From assembly GCF_001884135.1 (NCBI RefSeq), contig NZ_MAOC01000086.1, forward strand, positions 1-64,000: 64,000 nucleotides of DNA. The letters run 5' to 3'. Origin of the DNA: Bacillus nitratireducens. GTDB taxonomy: Bacteria > Bacillota > Bacilli > Bacillales > Bacillaceae_G. Numbering within the stretch: the first letter of the stretch is position 1; each line of letters starts with the position of its first letter. Below, in pieces: positions 23,216-31,881 of this stretch. Below the pieces are notes generated by a model. That model did not search any database. It was not told the DNA's origin and saw nothing but the letters and a program-made list of their open reading frames with translations. Position numbers and translations under genes: made by a program.

Positions 23216-24763
23216 ATGGTAGTAGCATACAAACATGAGCCATTTACAGATTTTTCAGTAGAGGCTAACAAATTAGCGTTTGAAGAGGGTTTAAAGAAAG
23301 TAGAATCTTATCTTGGACAAGACTATCCATTAATTATCGGGGGAGAAAAAATCACTACAGAAGACAAAATTGTTTCTGTAAACCCTGCAAATAAAGAGGA
23401 ACTTGTTGGTCGCGTTTCAAAAGCAAGCCGTGAATTAGCTGAAAAAGCAATGCAAGTAGCGGATGCAACATTCCAAACTTGGAGAAAGTCAAAACCAGAA
23501 ATGCGTGCAGACATTTTATTCCGTGCTGCAGCAATCGTTCGTCGTAGAAAACATGAGTTCTCTGCTATTCTTGTAAAAGAAGCAGGTAAACCATGGAATG
23601 AGGCAGATGCTGATACAGCAGAAGCAATCGACTTTATGGAATATTATGCTCGTCAAATGTTAAAATTAAAAGACGGTATTCCAGTAGAAAGCCGTCCAAT
23701 TGAATATAATCGTTTCTCTTACATTCCATTAGGAGTAGGTGTTATCATTTCTCCTTGGAACTTCCCATTCGCAATTATGGCAGGTATGACAACAGCTGCT
23801 TTAGTTTCTGGTAACACAGTATTACTAAAACCAGCTAGTACAACTCCTGTAGTAGCAGCGAAATTTATGGAAGTATTAGAAGAAGCTGGTTTACCAGCTG
23901 GCGTAGTAAACTTCGTTCCAGGTAATGGTTCTGAAGTTGGTGACTACTTAGTAGATCACCCTCGTACACGTTTCGTTAGCTTCACTGGATCTCGTGATGT
24001 AGGTATCCGTATTTATGAGCGTGCAGCGAAAGTAAACCCAGGCCAAATTTGGTTAAAACGTGTTATCGCTGAAATGGGCGGTAAAGATACAATCGTTGTT
24101 GATAAAGAAGCAGATCTTGAATTAGCAGCTAAATCTATCGTTGCATCAGCATTCGGATTCTCAGGACAAAAATGTTCTGCATGTTCTCGTGCAGTAATCC
24201 ACGAAGATGTATACGATCACGTATTAAATCGTGCTGTTGAATTAACAAAAGAATTAACAGTAGGTAACCCAGAGGCGAAAGATATCAACATGGGACCTGT
24301 TAATGACCAAGCTGCATTCGATAAAGTAATGAGCTATGTTGCAATTGGTAAAGAAGAAGGTAAAATCGTATCAGGTGGCGAAGGAGACGACTCTAAAGGC
24401 TGGTTCATCCAACCAACAATCGTTGCTGACGTTGCAGAAGATGCTCGCTTAATGAAAGAAGAAATCTTCGGACCAGTAGTAGCATTCTGTAAAGCAAAAG
24501 ACTTTGATCATGCACTTGCAATTGCAAACAATACAGAATACGGTTTAACAGGAGCAGTTGTTACTAACAACCGTGACCATATTGAAAAAGCACGTGAAGA
24601 CTTCCACGTTGGTAACTTATACTTCAACCGTGGATGTACTGGTGCAATCGTAGGTTACCAACCATTCGGTGGCTTTAACATGTCTGGTACAGACTCTAAA
24701 GCTGGTGGCCCTGATTACTTAGCACTTCACATGCAAGCAAAAACTACTTCTGAAACTTTATAA
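23216..24763 (+). CDS. rocA: 1-pyrroline-5-carboxylate dehydrogenase
   Basis: Aldehyde dehydrogenase-superfamily enzyme (515 aa) that oxidises P5C/glutamate semialdehyde to glutamate with NAD, in arginine and proline catabolism. Seen: NAD-binding PWNFPFAI (near residue 180), general base Glu in AEMGGKD (near 286) and catalytic Cys in [10 protein letters not shown] (near 320). The length and N-terminal extension match RocA/PutC rather than short-chain ALDHs. Single gene with its own promoter, candidate cre site and terminator. Confidence 0.95.
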   Translation: MVVAYKHEPFTDFSVEANKLAFEEGLKKVESYLGQDYPLIIGGEKITTEDKIVSVNPANKEELVGRVSKASRELAEKAMQVADATFQTWRKSKPEMRADILFRAAAIVRRRKHEFSAILVKEAGKPWNEADADTAEAIDFMEYYARQMLKLKDGIPVESRPIEYNRFSYIPLGVGVIISPWNFPFAIMAGMTTAALVSGNTVLLKPASTTPVVAAKFMEVLEEAGLPAGVVNFVPGNGSEVGDYLVDHPRTRFVSFTGSRDVGIRIYERAAKVNPGQIWLKRVIAEMGGKDTIVVDKEADLELAAKSIVASAFGFSGQKCSACSRAVIHEDVYDHVLNRAVELTKELTVGNPEAKDINMGPVNDQAAFDKVMSYVAIGKEEGKIVSGGEGDDSKGWFIQPTIVADVAEDARLMKEEIFGPVVAFCKAKDFDHALAIANNTEYGLTGAVVTNNRDHIEKAREDFHVGNLYFNRGCTGAIVGYQPFGGFNMSGTDSKAGGPDYLALHMQAKTTSETL

Positions 24764-24773
24764 GAAATAGTAG

Positions 24774-24810
24774 AAAAGATCTTCACAGACTGTGAAGATC
24801 TTTTCTTTTT
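24774..24810 (+). terminator. Terminator of rocA
   Basis: AAAAGATCTTCACAG / CTGTGAAGATCTTTT stem followed by CTTTTT. Confidence 0.92.
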
Positions 24811-24995
24811 GAGAAACTCTCGATAATAGAAGCTAGTTAATTTCAATTAAGAAAGGGTTACCGAATATTACTATTTGTTCTTTGGAATTAGTTAAACCCT
24901 ATTAATAGTGGGATAAACATGTAAATAGAAACAAAACAGCGAGAAAAATTGACTTATTAGTCATATTTTTTAGTATTCATTTTGAGAATTTCCTG

Positions 24996-25077
24996 TATAA
25001 TACAATTTGAAAGAAAATCTATGGTTAGACAAGAGAACACTCCTTTCGGTTTTGCTCACTGAAAGGGGTGTTTTTTT
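24996..25077 (+). ncRNA. Candidate small RNA with its own terminator
   Basis: TATAAT at 24996-25001 would start transcription near 25008, but the -35 region is poor. A strong terminator follows at 25036-25077 (AACACTCCTTTC / GAAAGGGGTGTT plus seven T). rocA already has a terminator and no other plus-strand gene precedes this one. A 13-codon frame (ATG at 25021) ends in the loop, but has no ribosome site. The transcript would be about 70 nt. Confidence 0.35.
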
Positions 25078-25621
25078 ACGTCGCCAAAAACTCTGCTGTA
25101 CTCGTTACATTTGCGTATACTCCATTTAAACTCGCCAAAATTGTATTATGAATATAAACAGCTGGTATAGTAGCATTCTTAAATGAAAGATCTTTTGTAG
25201 CACAAGCATCGTGTATTAGGGTACAGTGAAGGCCAAAATCAAAAGCAGCCCTTACCGTAGCATCAATACACATATGGGTCATCATCCCGCATATTACGAC
25301 GTGCTCAATTCCTGAACGTTGTAATCGTTCTAGAAGATCAGTTTCTCGAAAGCTATTTGGATAATGTTTAAGGATAACGGTTTCCTCTCTAAGTGGACGG
25401 ACATTTTCATGAATATGGACACCTTCTGTATTGGGTAGGAAAAAAGTAGCGTTATCTTTTATAGCTACATGCTGGATATGAAAAATAGGTTCGTTTCTTA
25501 TTCTAAAATGTTGCAGTAGCTGATTAGCATATTCACTTGCTTCTACTGGATTACGTAATTCCATCTTTCCATTTGGAAAATAATCATTTTGAATATCGAC
25601 GAGCAAAAGGGCTGTTTTCAT
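25076..25621 (-). CDS. Isochorismatase-family cysteine hydrolase
   Basis: 181-aa alpha/beta hydrolase of the isochorismatase/nicotinamidase type. The triad is visible: Asp in LLVDIQNDYF (near residue 9), Lys in VILKHYPNSF (near 84) and the nucleophilic Cys in GMMTHMCIDAT (near 117). Substrates in this family include nicotinamide, isochorismate and carbamoyl compounds, and the sequence does not decide between them. It starts at ATG 25621 downstream of GGAGG. It is a single gene facing the small-RNA terminator. Confidence 0.88.
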   Translation of the reverse strand: MKTALLLVDIQNDYFPNGKMELRNPVEASEYANQLLQHFRIRNEPIFHIQHVAIKDNATFFLPNTEGVHIHENVRPLREETVILKHYPNSFRETDLLERLQRSGIEHVVICGMMTHMCIDATVRAAFDFGLHCTLIHDACATKDLSFKNATIPAVYIHNTILASLNGVYANVTSTAEFLAT

Positions 25622-25788
25622 ATATTCATCTTCCTCCGAGTTTCATATTCAAATAATGTTATTCAATTCATAGAGAGGATTCTCCTTTTAAAAAATATGA
25701 GGGAGGAGAATTTAACATAATATTGTATTGTAATTTTTTATTTGAAAATTTCAATAGAGAAATAATTAATATTTTTCCGAAAAATGTA

Positions 25789-25817
25789 TTGACTCTTATT
25801 ATTCTGAGTTCTATAAT
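25789..25817 (+). promoter_or_regulatory. Sigma-A promoter of metNIQ
   Basis: TTGACT (25789-25794), 17-nt spacer, TATAAT (25812-25817). Confidence 0.85.
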
Positions 25818-25850
25818 GAGAATTAATTAAATGACAATTAAATCGATACA

Positions 25851-25957
25851 CTCTTATCCAGAGAGGTGGAGGGACTGGCCCTACGATACCTCAGCAACGG
25901 GTTTTTTAATACCGTGCTAATTCCAGCAAGCTTAAAGTAAGCTTGGAAGATGAGAAG
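25851..25957 (+). promoter_or_regulatory. SAM-I (S-box) riboswitch
   Basis: Classical S-box: P1 CTCTTATC pairs with GATGAGAAG, and conserved GAGGTGGAGGGACTGGCCC and CAGCAACGGG segments and the GCTAATTCCAGC core are present. Its P1 3' strand can instead pair with CTTCTTATC in the downstream terminator, forming the antiterminator. SAM binding should switch metNIQ off. Confidence 0.97.
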
Positions 25958-25976
25958 ATGTGAACGAGTACATATA

Positions 25977-26028
25977 AGTGCTCTCCTTCTTATCTTTTAC
26001 AAGTGATAAGAAGGAGAGCACTTTTTAT
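25977..26028 (+). terminator. Attenuator terminator of the metNIQ leader
   Basis: An 18-bp stem (AGTGCTCTCC... / ...GGAGAGCACT) with a 10-nt loop and a TTTTTA tail, between the riboswitch and metN. Confidence 0.95.
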
Positions 26029-26079
26029 TTTACCTCGAAAGCTCTACTTCAAGTTTTACAGCATATAGGAGGGAAGAAA

Positions 26080-27099
26080 ATGATTTCTTTTAACAATATA
26101 AGTAAAGTATATGAATCAGGTGGGCAATTTGTTCATGCAGTGGAGGATGTAACGCTATCAGTTGAAAAGGGAGAAATTTTTGGCATTATCGGATTTAGTG
26201 GTGCTGGAAAGAGTACGTTATTACGTTTAGTAAACATGCTAGAGAGACCAACTGAGGGAACGATTTCAATAGATGATAAAGATATTACATCATTATCGAC
26301 GAAAGAATTAAGGAAGCTAAGACAAAGAATCGGGATGATTTTTCAAAGTTTTAATTTATTTAATTCAAGAACAGTGTTTGGGAATATTGCTTATCCATTA
26401 AGGTTAGCGAAAGTATCAAAGAATGAAATAAAAGAAAGAGTAAATGAACTGCTGAAGTTTGTAGGATTAGAAGATAAAGCAAACTATTATCCAGAGCAAC
26501 TATCAGGTGGTCAAAAGCAACGTGTTGGTATTGCTAGGGCACTTGCAACATCGCCAGATATTCTTATATGTGATGAGGCAACATCAGCTTTAGATCCAGA
26601 AACGACGACAGAGATATTAAACTTATTAAAGAAAGTAAATCGAGAATACAATGTAACGATTCTTCTTATTACACATGAAATGCACGTGGTGAAAGAAATT
26701 TGTCACCGTGTAGCTGTAATGGAGAAGGGGAAAGTTATTGAAGAAGGGAAACTATTTGACGTTTTCACACAACCAAAAACAAAAACAACTCAAAACTTTG
26801 TACGTTCTGTTATTAATGATCACTTACCGGAAAGTGTGCTAGCGAAAATTCAAAACGGAGGTCAGATTTACCGCTTAACGTTTACTGGTGAGGAGACAGG
26901 ACAGCCTGTACTATCATATATTGCGAAAAATTATAACGTTGATGTAAATGTTCTTTACGGAAATATTATTGAACTCCAAAATGTTTTATTTGGAAATCTT
27001 CTAGTAGAACTACAAGGTGAACAAAGAGAGATTCAAAAAGCATTACAACATCTAAGACTGCAAGTGCAGCTGAAGGAGGTAGAAGCTCATGCGAGTTGA
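26080..27099 (+). CDS. metN: Methionine ABC transporter, ATP-binding protein
   Basis: 339-aa ATPase of the D-/L-methionine importer. Walker A GFSGAGKST is at residues 38-46, the ABC signature LSGGQKQR near 141, Walker B ILICDEATSALDP near 160, and a C-terminal NIL domain (about 260-335) senses methionine in this family. I chose ATG 26080 after AGGAGG; the frame extending back to 25978 crosses the attenuator. It overlaps metI by 11 nt. Confidence 0.97.
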   Translation: MISFNNISKVYESGGQFVHAVEDVTLSVEKGEIFGIIGFSGAGKSTLLRLVNMLERPTEGTISIDDKDITSLSTKELRKLRQRIGMIFQSFNLFNSRTVFGNIAYPLRLAKVSKNEIKERVNELLKFVGLEDKANYYPEQLSGGQKQRVGIARALATSPDILICDEATSALDPETTTEILNLLKKVNREYNVTILLITHEMHVVKEICHRVAVMEKGKVIEEGKLFDVFTQPKTKTTQNFVRSVINDHLPESVLAKIQNGGQIYRLTFTGEETGQPVLSYIAKNYNVDVNVLYGNIIELQNVLFGNLLVELQGEQREIQKALQHLRLQVQLKEVEAHAS

Positions 27100-27754
27100 T
27101 TGGAGTATATTTTGGCCTCGCATATTAGATGCGACGGGGGATACCCTCTTAATGGTAATTGTAACTCTTATATTTGCTACAATTCTCGGTATACCTCTAG
27201 GTTTACTGTTGTATGTAACGAGAAAAGGAAACTTTTTAGAAAATAAATGGGTCTTTTCTATTCTTAATATCATAATTAATACAATTCGTCCGGTTCCATT
27301 CATTATCTTTTTAGTAGCTTTAAGCCCACTAACAAGAAGTGTTATCGGAACGACGATTGGAACAGCAGCAGCAATCTTCCCAATGACGTTAGTTGCATCA
27401 ATTGGTATTGCTAGAATGGTTGAAACAAATCTGGTTTCTGTTCCGAAAGGGGTAATTGAAGCAGCGCAAGCAATGGGAGCTTCACCAATTAGAATTGTTT
27501 TTGAAATTCTTGTGCCAGAAGCGTTAGCGCCATTAATCTTGGGTGTTACGTTTATGACAGTTGGTTTAATTGAATTTTCTGCAGTTGCTGGGCTTGTCGG
27601 TGGTGGCGGTCTTGGTGACTTAGCAATGACATATGGTTATCAACGTTTTGATACGTCAGTTATGTTTGTAACGGTTGTTTTACTTATTATTCTCGTACAA
27701 ATAGCTCAAAATTTAGGAAACTACTTTGCAAAAGTCTTTTTACGTAGATCATAA
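27089..27754 (+). CDS. metI: Methionine ABC transporter, permease
   Basis: 221-aa inner membrane subunit with about five to six hydrophobic helices and the permease EAA-type loop VIEAAQAMGASPIRIVFEILVPEALAP that contacts MetN. Starts at ATG 27089 within the metN 3' end. It belongs to the SAM-controlled metNIQ operon. Confidence 0.97.
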   Translation: MRVDWSIFWPRILDATGDTLLMVIVTLIFATILGIPLGLLLYVTRKGNFLENKWVFSILNIIINTIRPVPFIIFLVALSPLTRSVIGTTIGTAAAIFPMTLVASIGIARMVETNLVSVPKGVIEAAQAMGASPIRIVFEILVPEALAPLILGVTFMTVGLIEFSAVAGLVGGGGLGDLAMTYGYQRFDTSVMFVTVVLLIILVQIAQNLGNYFAKVFLRRS

Positions 27755-27775
27755 AAAGGAAGAGGGGAAAAGAAA

Positions 27776-28630
27776 ATGAAGAAAATTTTAGCATTTGCAT
27801 TATCAGCGATCGTAGGAATTACAGCTTTAAGCGGCTGCTCAGGTGGAGATACGGGTGCAGGAGCGAAAGAGAAAGTAGTTCGCGTCGGTGTAACTGGAAC
27901 AGATGGAGACGCTTGGGAAATTTTGAAGAAAAAAGCTGAAAAAGAAGGGATTAAAATTAAACTGGTTGAGTTCTCTGATTACACAACGCCAAATAAAGCG
28001 TTAGCTGATGGAGATATTGAATTAAACTCATTCCAGCATATCGCTTTCTTAGAGCAATTTAAAAAGGAGCATAAGTTAGATATTACAGCTGTCGGTACAA
28101 CGCAAATTGCACCAATGGGCTTATACTCTGAAAAATATAAGAAAGCAAATGAAATCCCAGATGGTTCAGAAATTGCTATTCCAAATGATCCAACGAACCA
28201 AGCACGCGCATTAAAACTTCTTGATGCAGCTGGATTATTAAAGCTTAAGAAAGATTTCGGCCTATTTGGGGATCCAAGTGGTATCGCTGAAAATCCGAAG
28301 AAGCTAAAGATTACACCGGTTATCGCACAGCAAACACCTCGTGTATTAAAAGATGTAGCAGCTTCAGTTATTAATAATGGTGTTGCTGGTCAAGCTGGAT
28401 TAGATCCAGCGAAGGATCCTATTTTCTTAGAAGATCCAAAGAATGAAAATGCGAAACCTTATATTAATATTTTCGCAGCTCGTACGAAAGACAAAGATGA
28501 TCCAACGCTGAAAAAAGTAATTGAATTGTATCATTCAAAAGAAGTAACAGATGCAATTAAGAAAGAAACGAATGATGGTTCAATTTCAGTAGATCTTTCA
28601 CTTGAGGAGCTTGAAAAAATCGTAAAATAA
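27776..28630 (+). CDS. metQ: Methionine-binding lipoprotein MetQ
   Basis: 284-aa NlpA/MetQ-family substrate-binding protein. The lipobox LSGC puts the lipidated Cys at residue 21. Family motifs in the mature protein: VRVGVTGTDGDAWEILK, ADGDIELNSFQHIAFLEQF and IAIPNDPTNQARAL. It captures methionine outside the cell and hands it to MetI/MetN. Last gene of the operon; a terminator lies at 28773. Confidence 0.97.
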   Translation: MKKILAFALSAIVGITALSGCSGGDTGAGAKEKVVRVGVTGTDGDAWEILKKKAEKEGIKIKLVEFSDYTTPNKALADGDIELNSFQHIAFLEQFKKEHKLDITAVGTTQIAPMGLYSEKYKKANEIPDGSEIAIPNDPTNQARALKLLDAAGLLKLKKDFGLFGDPSGIAENPKKLKITPVIAQQTPRVLKDVAASVINNGVAGQAGLDPAKDPIFLEDPKNENAKPYINIFAARTKDKDDPTLKKVIELYHSKEVTDAIKKETNDGSISVDLSLEELEKIVK

Positions 28631-28643
28631 TTATTGGGTTTAA

Positions 28644-28772
28644 CGACTAACAGTAGGAACCCCTCCGCTGTTAGCTCGTTCAACATAGAATCTACTTAAC
28701 AAACAAAACCCTAATTCTGTACCTTCCAATTTTGTATAACATAGAATCCAATGTTTGTTAAGTAGAGTGATG
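28644..28772. other. Structured intergenic segment after metQ
   Basis: Contains a CTAACAG / CTGTTAG hairpin, a perfect 13-bp inverted repeat CTACTTAACAAAC (28692-28704) / GTTTGTTAAGTAG (28753-28765), and an AACATAGAATC direct repeat near both arms. No open reading frame is seen. It may be a small dispersed repeat or a 3' structure protecting the metNIQ mRNA. Confidence 0.5.
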
Positions 28773-28800
28773 GACCAGGAGTTTTCCTGGTCTTTTTTTT
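28773..28800 (+). terminator. Terminator of metNIQ
   Basis: GACCAGGA / TCCTGGTC stem with GTTT loop and eight T. Confidence 0.92.
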
Positions 28801-28801
28801 A

Positions 28802-29284
28802 TTAATGAAAATAGCTAGCAAATAGTAAGGTAATCCAAGTTATAACGGGATAAGAAAATAAGCTGAAAAGGAGTGTAATTACGAATTGCTTTTTATGAAT
28901 GAAGTATTTTTCGGATAACAAGAAGAAAATAGAAAAGATGACAATGAAAACGGCTGATATTACCCCAGGATTATAAGAACGATAAATGAAATACAAGATA
29001 ATATGCTGAACGGCGTTAAAGAAGATACAGCTCTGTATAAAAAGGATCAAGTAAATAGAAGATATGATGCTTAATTGATATAGAATGACTATGATTAAGA
29101 CGAAGGTTGTTAATATGGAAATTGCAATGAAAAATTGTTTGTTAGTTATAAAATGGATTGAAAATCGATTAGCGATATATTGTGGCATTCGGAAAGCTTC
29201 TTCGAGGTTATGAAAAAAGAATAGAAGGGGGATTAGCCAGATTATATTAGTGGTGAAATGTCTTGTTGAAGATGTTTTAATCAA
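28802..29284 (-). CDS. HXXEE-domain membrane protein
   Basis: 160-aa protein with about four to five hydrophobic helices. It carries the diagnostic HNLEE (H-x-x-E-E) motif at about residues 25-29, followed by a short amphipathic segment FRMPQYI and later a histidine in the membrane (QHIILYFIY). The HXXEE family has no established activity; conserved His and Glu in the membrane could bind metal. It begins at ATG 29284. A 63-nt gap separates it from the ArsA-like operon upstream, so co-transcription is possible. Confidence 0.75.
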   Translation of the reverse strand: MIKTSSTRHFTTNIIWLIPLLFFFHNLEEAFRMPQYIANRFSIHFITNKQFFIAISILTTFVLIIVILYQLSIISSIYLILFIQSCIFFNAVQHIILYFIYRSYNPGVISAVFIVIFSIFFLLSEKYFIHKKQFVITLLFSLFSYPVITWITLLFASYFH

Positions 29285-29347
29285 CTTATATCAGCTCCAA
29301 TAAAGGGATAGAAAGCCTATAAGAAAAGGCTTTCTACAAGGGTATAG

Positions 29348-29539
29348 TTATTCAATTATGATGCTTTTTAAATTACTCTCAGGTTGCGGTTGTTCTTCCG
29401 CATAAGAGGAGAGCTCCTCTTGCAAAATATTTAGTGCTTGCTTAGCTGATTGCTGAATCGGATTCGGTAGCTCTTCTAATATACGCATACCGACTTTTAT
29501 TTTTGTACGAATTATTCTTCTTAGTAGCTCCTCATGCAT
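29348..29539 (-). CDS. Small hypothetical protein coupled to the ArsA-like ATPase (63 aa)
   Basis: I do not recognise this protein. It is hydrophilic and mostly helical, with a basic N-terminus (RRIIRTKIKVGMRILEELP) and an acidic, proline-containing C-terminus. The start codon overlaps the stop of the ATPase gene by 8 nt, implying coupled translation and a joint role. It is too short to be a membrane protein. It could be an adaptor or regulator of the ATPase. Confidence 0.65.
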   Translation of the reverse strand: MHEELLRRIIRTKIKVGMRILEELPNPIQQSAKQALNILQEELSSYAEEQPQPESNLKSIIIE

Positions 29540-30713
29540 GCACTACACCTCCAAACCGAATGTTTAGTACATCTTCTTCAAACTTCGCTCCTTGAATAGA
29601 AAGGTGTGTTAATGTTTTTGGTAATGTGATGTTCCGTTTAACAGAACCAGCTCGAATAATAAGTTCATCACCTTTTTGATTTAATGAAAGTTCACTTTTG
29701 TTTGAGAAGGGAATGGATAGAACGAAAATATACTCATCGCCATCTTTTTTCACATATTGTGTGCGGCCATTAAATTTCACTTCAGTAGGAGAAGGGTCTG
29801 ATTTAAATAAAGCATTTCCTACACGCTCTAACATAGGTAAACCAACAACTTCTTGTTCAAACATGGGAGCTTCGTAAATAGGAAGTGGCTGAAAACTATC
29901 TTTAATTAACGCCTTATATTTCTTTTGTGTATCTTTCCATGCCTGAAAGTAAGGGTCGGTAACAGTGTTAGGGATGACGCGGTTAATCATAATGGCATCA
30001 ACGTTATAATCGTATAAGTTTAAATACGTAAAGCTGCGCTGAGCTTCTTTAATGACCATTTTTTCAGGATTTACAACGATGCGGATACTTGTTACCTCTC
30101 GGTTTGATAAAATATCTCTCATTTCTCCAAGCTGTTCAAGTGTATTTGTTAATTCGTCCATAATATCATCGGTTGGAAGGGGGACACCAAGAAGTGGTTG
30201 AGCTACAGGACGAACAACTTTTAAAATCTTCCTTTTAATAGGAAAGAGTTTTTCCATCCACCAGCCGAGCATGTCTGGAAAGCTAAGCATTGCTAAAGTT
30301 TCTCCAGTCGGTGCGCAATCAATAATGATGACGTCGTAAGTGTTGTTTTTATAGTAATCGAGTACTCGAAGTAAGCTAATTAAATCTTCCATACCAGGGA
30401 ACATCGTTAATTCTTCTGTTGTAATATCATCAGCTGCTTTGGAAGTGAAGAGTAGTGTAATATATTTCTGCAATTTCCCCCAGCCTTTTTCCATTTCATA
30501 AATCGTATTAATCTCTTGTGCCCATAAATTTTTACGAATTTCTAATGGCTCAGAAGATAGTTTTATGCCAAATGAATCTCCTAAGCTATGAGCAGGATCT
30601 GTACTCATTACTAATGTTTTTAATCCTTGTTTTGCACTTTGGATTGCTGTTGCTGCTGAAATGCTAGTTTTTCCTACGCCGCCTTTACCTGTATACAGAA
30701 TAATTCTCATCAT
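29532..30713 (-). CDS. ArsA/Get3-family ATPase with C-terminal HSP20-like domain
   Basis: 393-aa P-loop ATPase. The deviant Walker A YTGKGGVGKTS is at residues 7-17, switch I-like DPAHSLGDSF near 40 and IIDCAPTGETL near 130, as in ArsA/Get3. The last 80 residues (YVKKDGDEYIFVLSIPF to the end) look like the ArsA_HSP20 beta-sandwich. There is only one ATPase half, and no ArsB, ArsC or ArsR gene is nearby, so arsenite pumping is unlikely. A chaperone-like role for membrane or envelope proteins is inference. It lies downstream of, and probably under, the MarR regulator. Confidence 0.87.
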   Translation of the reverse strand: MMRIILYTGKGGVGKTSISAATAIQSAKQGLKTLVMSTDPAHSLGDSFGIKLSSEPLEIRKNLWAQEINTIYEMEKGWGKLQKYITLLFTSKAADDITTEELTMFPGMEDLISLLRVLDYYKNNTYDVIIIDCAPTGETLAMLSFPDMLGWWMEKLFPIKRKILKVVRPVAQPLLGVPLPTDDIMDELTNTLEQLGEMRDILSNREVTSIRIVVNPEKMVIKEAQRSFTYLNLYDYNVDAIMINRVIPNTVTDPYFQAWKDTQKKYKALIKDSFQPLPIYEAPMFEQEVVGLPMLERVGNALFKSDPSPTEVKFNGRTQYVKKDGDEYIFVLSIPFSNKSELSLNQKGDELIIRAGSVKRNITLPKTLTHLSIQGAKFEEDVLNIRFGGVVHA

Positions 30714-30739
30714 TAATATCCCCTTTGTTTCGAATATCG

Positions 30740-30762
30740 AATATTACGAGTGTCGAAATATT
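30740..30762. promoter_or_regulatory. MarR-type operator before the ATPase operon
   Basis: Near-perfect palindrome AATATTACGA-GTG-TCGAAATATT (one mismatch). The same pattern occurs at 31288-31310 upstream of the marR gene itself. Confidence 0.65.
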
Positions 30763-30789
30763 TAATTGAATAAAAACCCAACTAGGGTC

Positions 30790-31272
30790 TTATTCAATCG
30801 GAATGTTTTTCATTTTAGGTGTAGAAACCTTTTCTTCTGTTTTTTGCTGTGACGTAGCAATGTGATTCATGATCTTTTGGAATATTTGTAGTAAGAATGC
30901 TTTTTCTTCTTCTGACAATGCGTCTGTCACTAGGCTAAAGTAATGGGCTGCATTTTGTTTTACTTCTTGAACGAGCATTACGCCGTTTTCTGTTAAGCGA
31001 ATTAATACAATACGTCGATCGCTTTCATTCCGGTAGCGCTCAATATACCCCTTTTTTACAAGACGGTTTACAACGCCTGTCGTTGTACTCATCGGTATAT
31101 CAAGAAGGTCGGCGATTTTTGTCATTGTAATATCTGTATTGCGCTCCATCCAAAGTAAACAAAATACTTCTGTTTTAGAAAGTGTTAAATCAAGGCTTAC
31201 CCATTCTTCAGGATAGAAAAGTTTCTTGGCGTTATCTAGCAGTAAGTCTAAAAAATGTTCATATTGCAGCAA
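30790..31272 (-). CDS. MarR-family transcriptional regulator
   Basis: 160-aa winged-helix protein. TMTKIADLLDIPMSTTTGVVNRLVKKGYIER (residues about 50-80) is the recognition helix region, followed by the wing NESDRRIVLIRLTENG typical of MarR. Long N- and C-terminal helices would form the dimer. It starts with TTG at 31272, 9 nt after GGAG. Paired operators flank the gene, so it probably represses itself and the ATPase operon. The ligand is unknown. Confidence 0.9.
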   Translation of the reverse strand: MLQYEHFLDLLLDNAKKLFYPEEWVSLDLTLSKTEVFCLLWMERNTDITMTKIADLLDIPMSTTTGVVNRLVKKGYIERYRNESDRRIVLIRLTENGVMLVQEVKQNAAHYFSLVTDALSEEEKAFLLQIFQKIMNHIATSQQKTEEKVSTPKMKNIPIE

Positions 31273-31287
31273 TTATTTCCACTCCCG

Positions 31288-31310
31288 TATATTTCGAGGT
31301 TCGTAATATT
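31288..31310. promoter_or_regulatory. MarR-type operator before the marR gene
   Basis: TATATTTCGA-GGT-TCGTAATATT, matching the inverse of the 30740 site with the same half-sites and 3-nt spacer. Confidence 0.65.
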
Positions 31311-31503
31311 TGTTTTTATTTTATGTGGAATTGAAATAAATGTCAATAATTTTAACTGTTTTTTCAGATTAGACAGAAATCTATCTTTAAAATAATATTT
31401 TTTTATGATAGATTTATAAATAGCAAAATAGAATTTACATAAAAATCCATCATGATAAATATATTTATCTATAATGGGTGTATAGCTAACGAGGGGGAGA
31501 ACG

Positions 31504-31740
31504 ATGAGAAGACGAAATACGCAAGCGTTCACGTTTTTAGCATGGACTTCATTTGTTTGCGCGCTTTCAGGTATGCTAATTGGGATTTATACGTTAGATG
31601 AAACGCTTAGTGTAAAAGGATACTATTTAATTGGAACATTATTTTTAACAATGTCTTGTTTTGTGTTACAAAAAACAATTCGTGATAATGAAGAGGATAA
31701 CGAGAGATTTCCAAAAAATAAACCGTTAGATAAAGAGTAA
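31504..31740 (+). CDS. YiaAB two-helix membrane protein
   Basis: 78-aa protein with two membrane helices (AFTFLAWTSFVCALSGMLIG and GYYLIGTLFLTMSCFVLQ) joined by a short YTLDETLSVKG loop. This is the YiaAB two-helix domain. The C-terminal tail is charged. The function is unknown. ATG 31504 follows GAGGGGGAG, and a terminator closes the gene, so it is monocistronic. Confidence 0.8.
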   Translation: MRRRNTQAFTFLAWTSFVCALSGMLIGIYTLDETLSVKGYYLIGTLFLTMSCFVLQKTIRDNEEDNERFPKNKPLDKE

Positions 31741-31745
31741 ATCGT

Positions 31746-31773
31746 AAAGAAAGGCATTTGCCTTTCTTTTTTT
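31746..31773 (+). terminator. Terminator of the YiaAB gene
   Basis: AGAAAGGC / GCCTTTCT stem and T run. Confidence 0.88.
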
Positions 31774-31881
31774 ATGTAAAAATACCGTAAGTGCCGTGTG
31801 TTGACTTGCTTGAAGTACTGAAAATTTGGTATCATCAATAGTATTGTAGATTGAACGATATATTATGGAGGTGGCCTAGCC

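Noticed and set aside
25800-25835. Fur-box-like sequence TGAGAATTAATTA near the metNIQ promoter
   Set aside because: About five of 15 positions differ from the 7-1-7 Fur consensus, and the SAM riboswitch explains regulation.
25978-26079. N-terminal extension of MetN
   Set aside because: It covers the attenuator hairpin; ATG 26080 has an AGGAGG site and matches known MetN starts.
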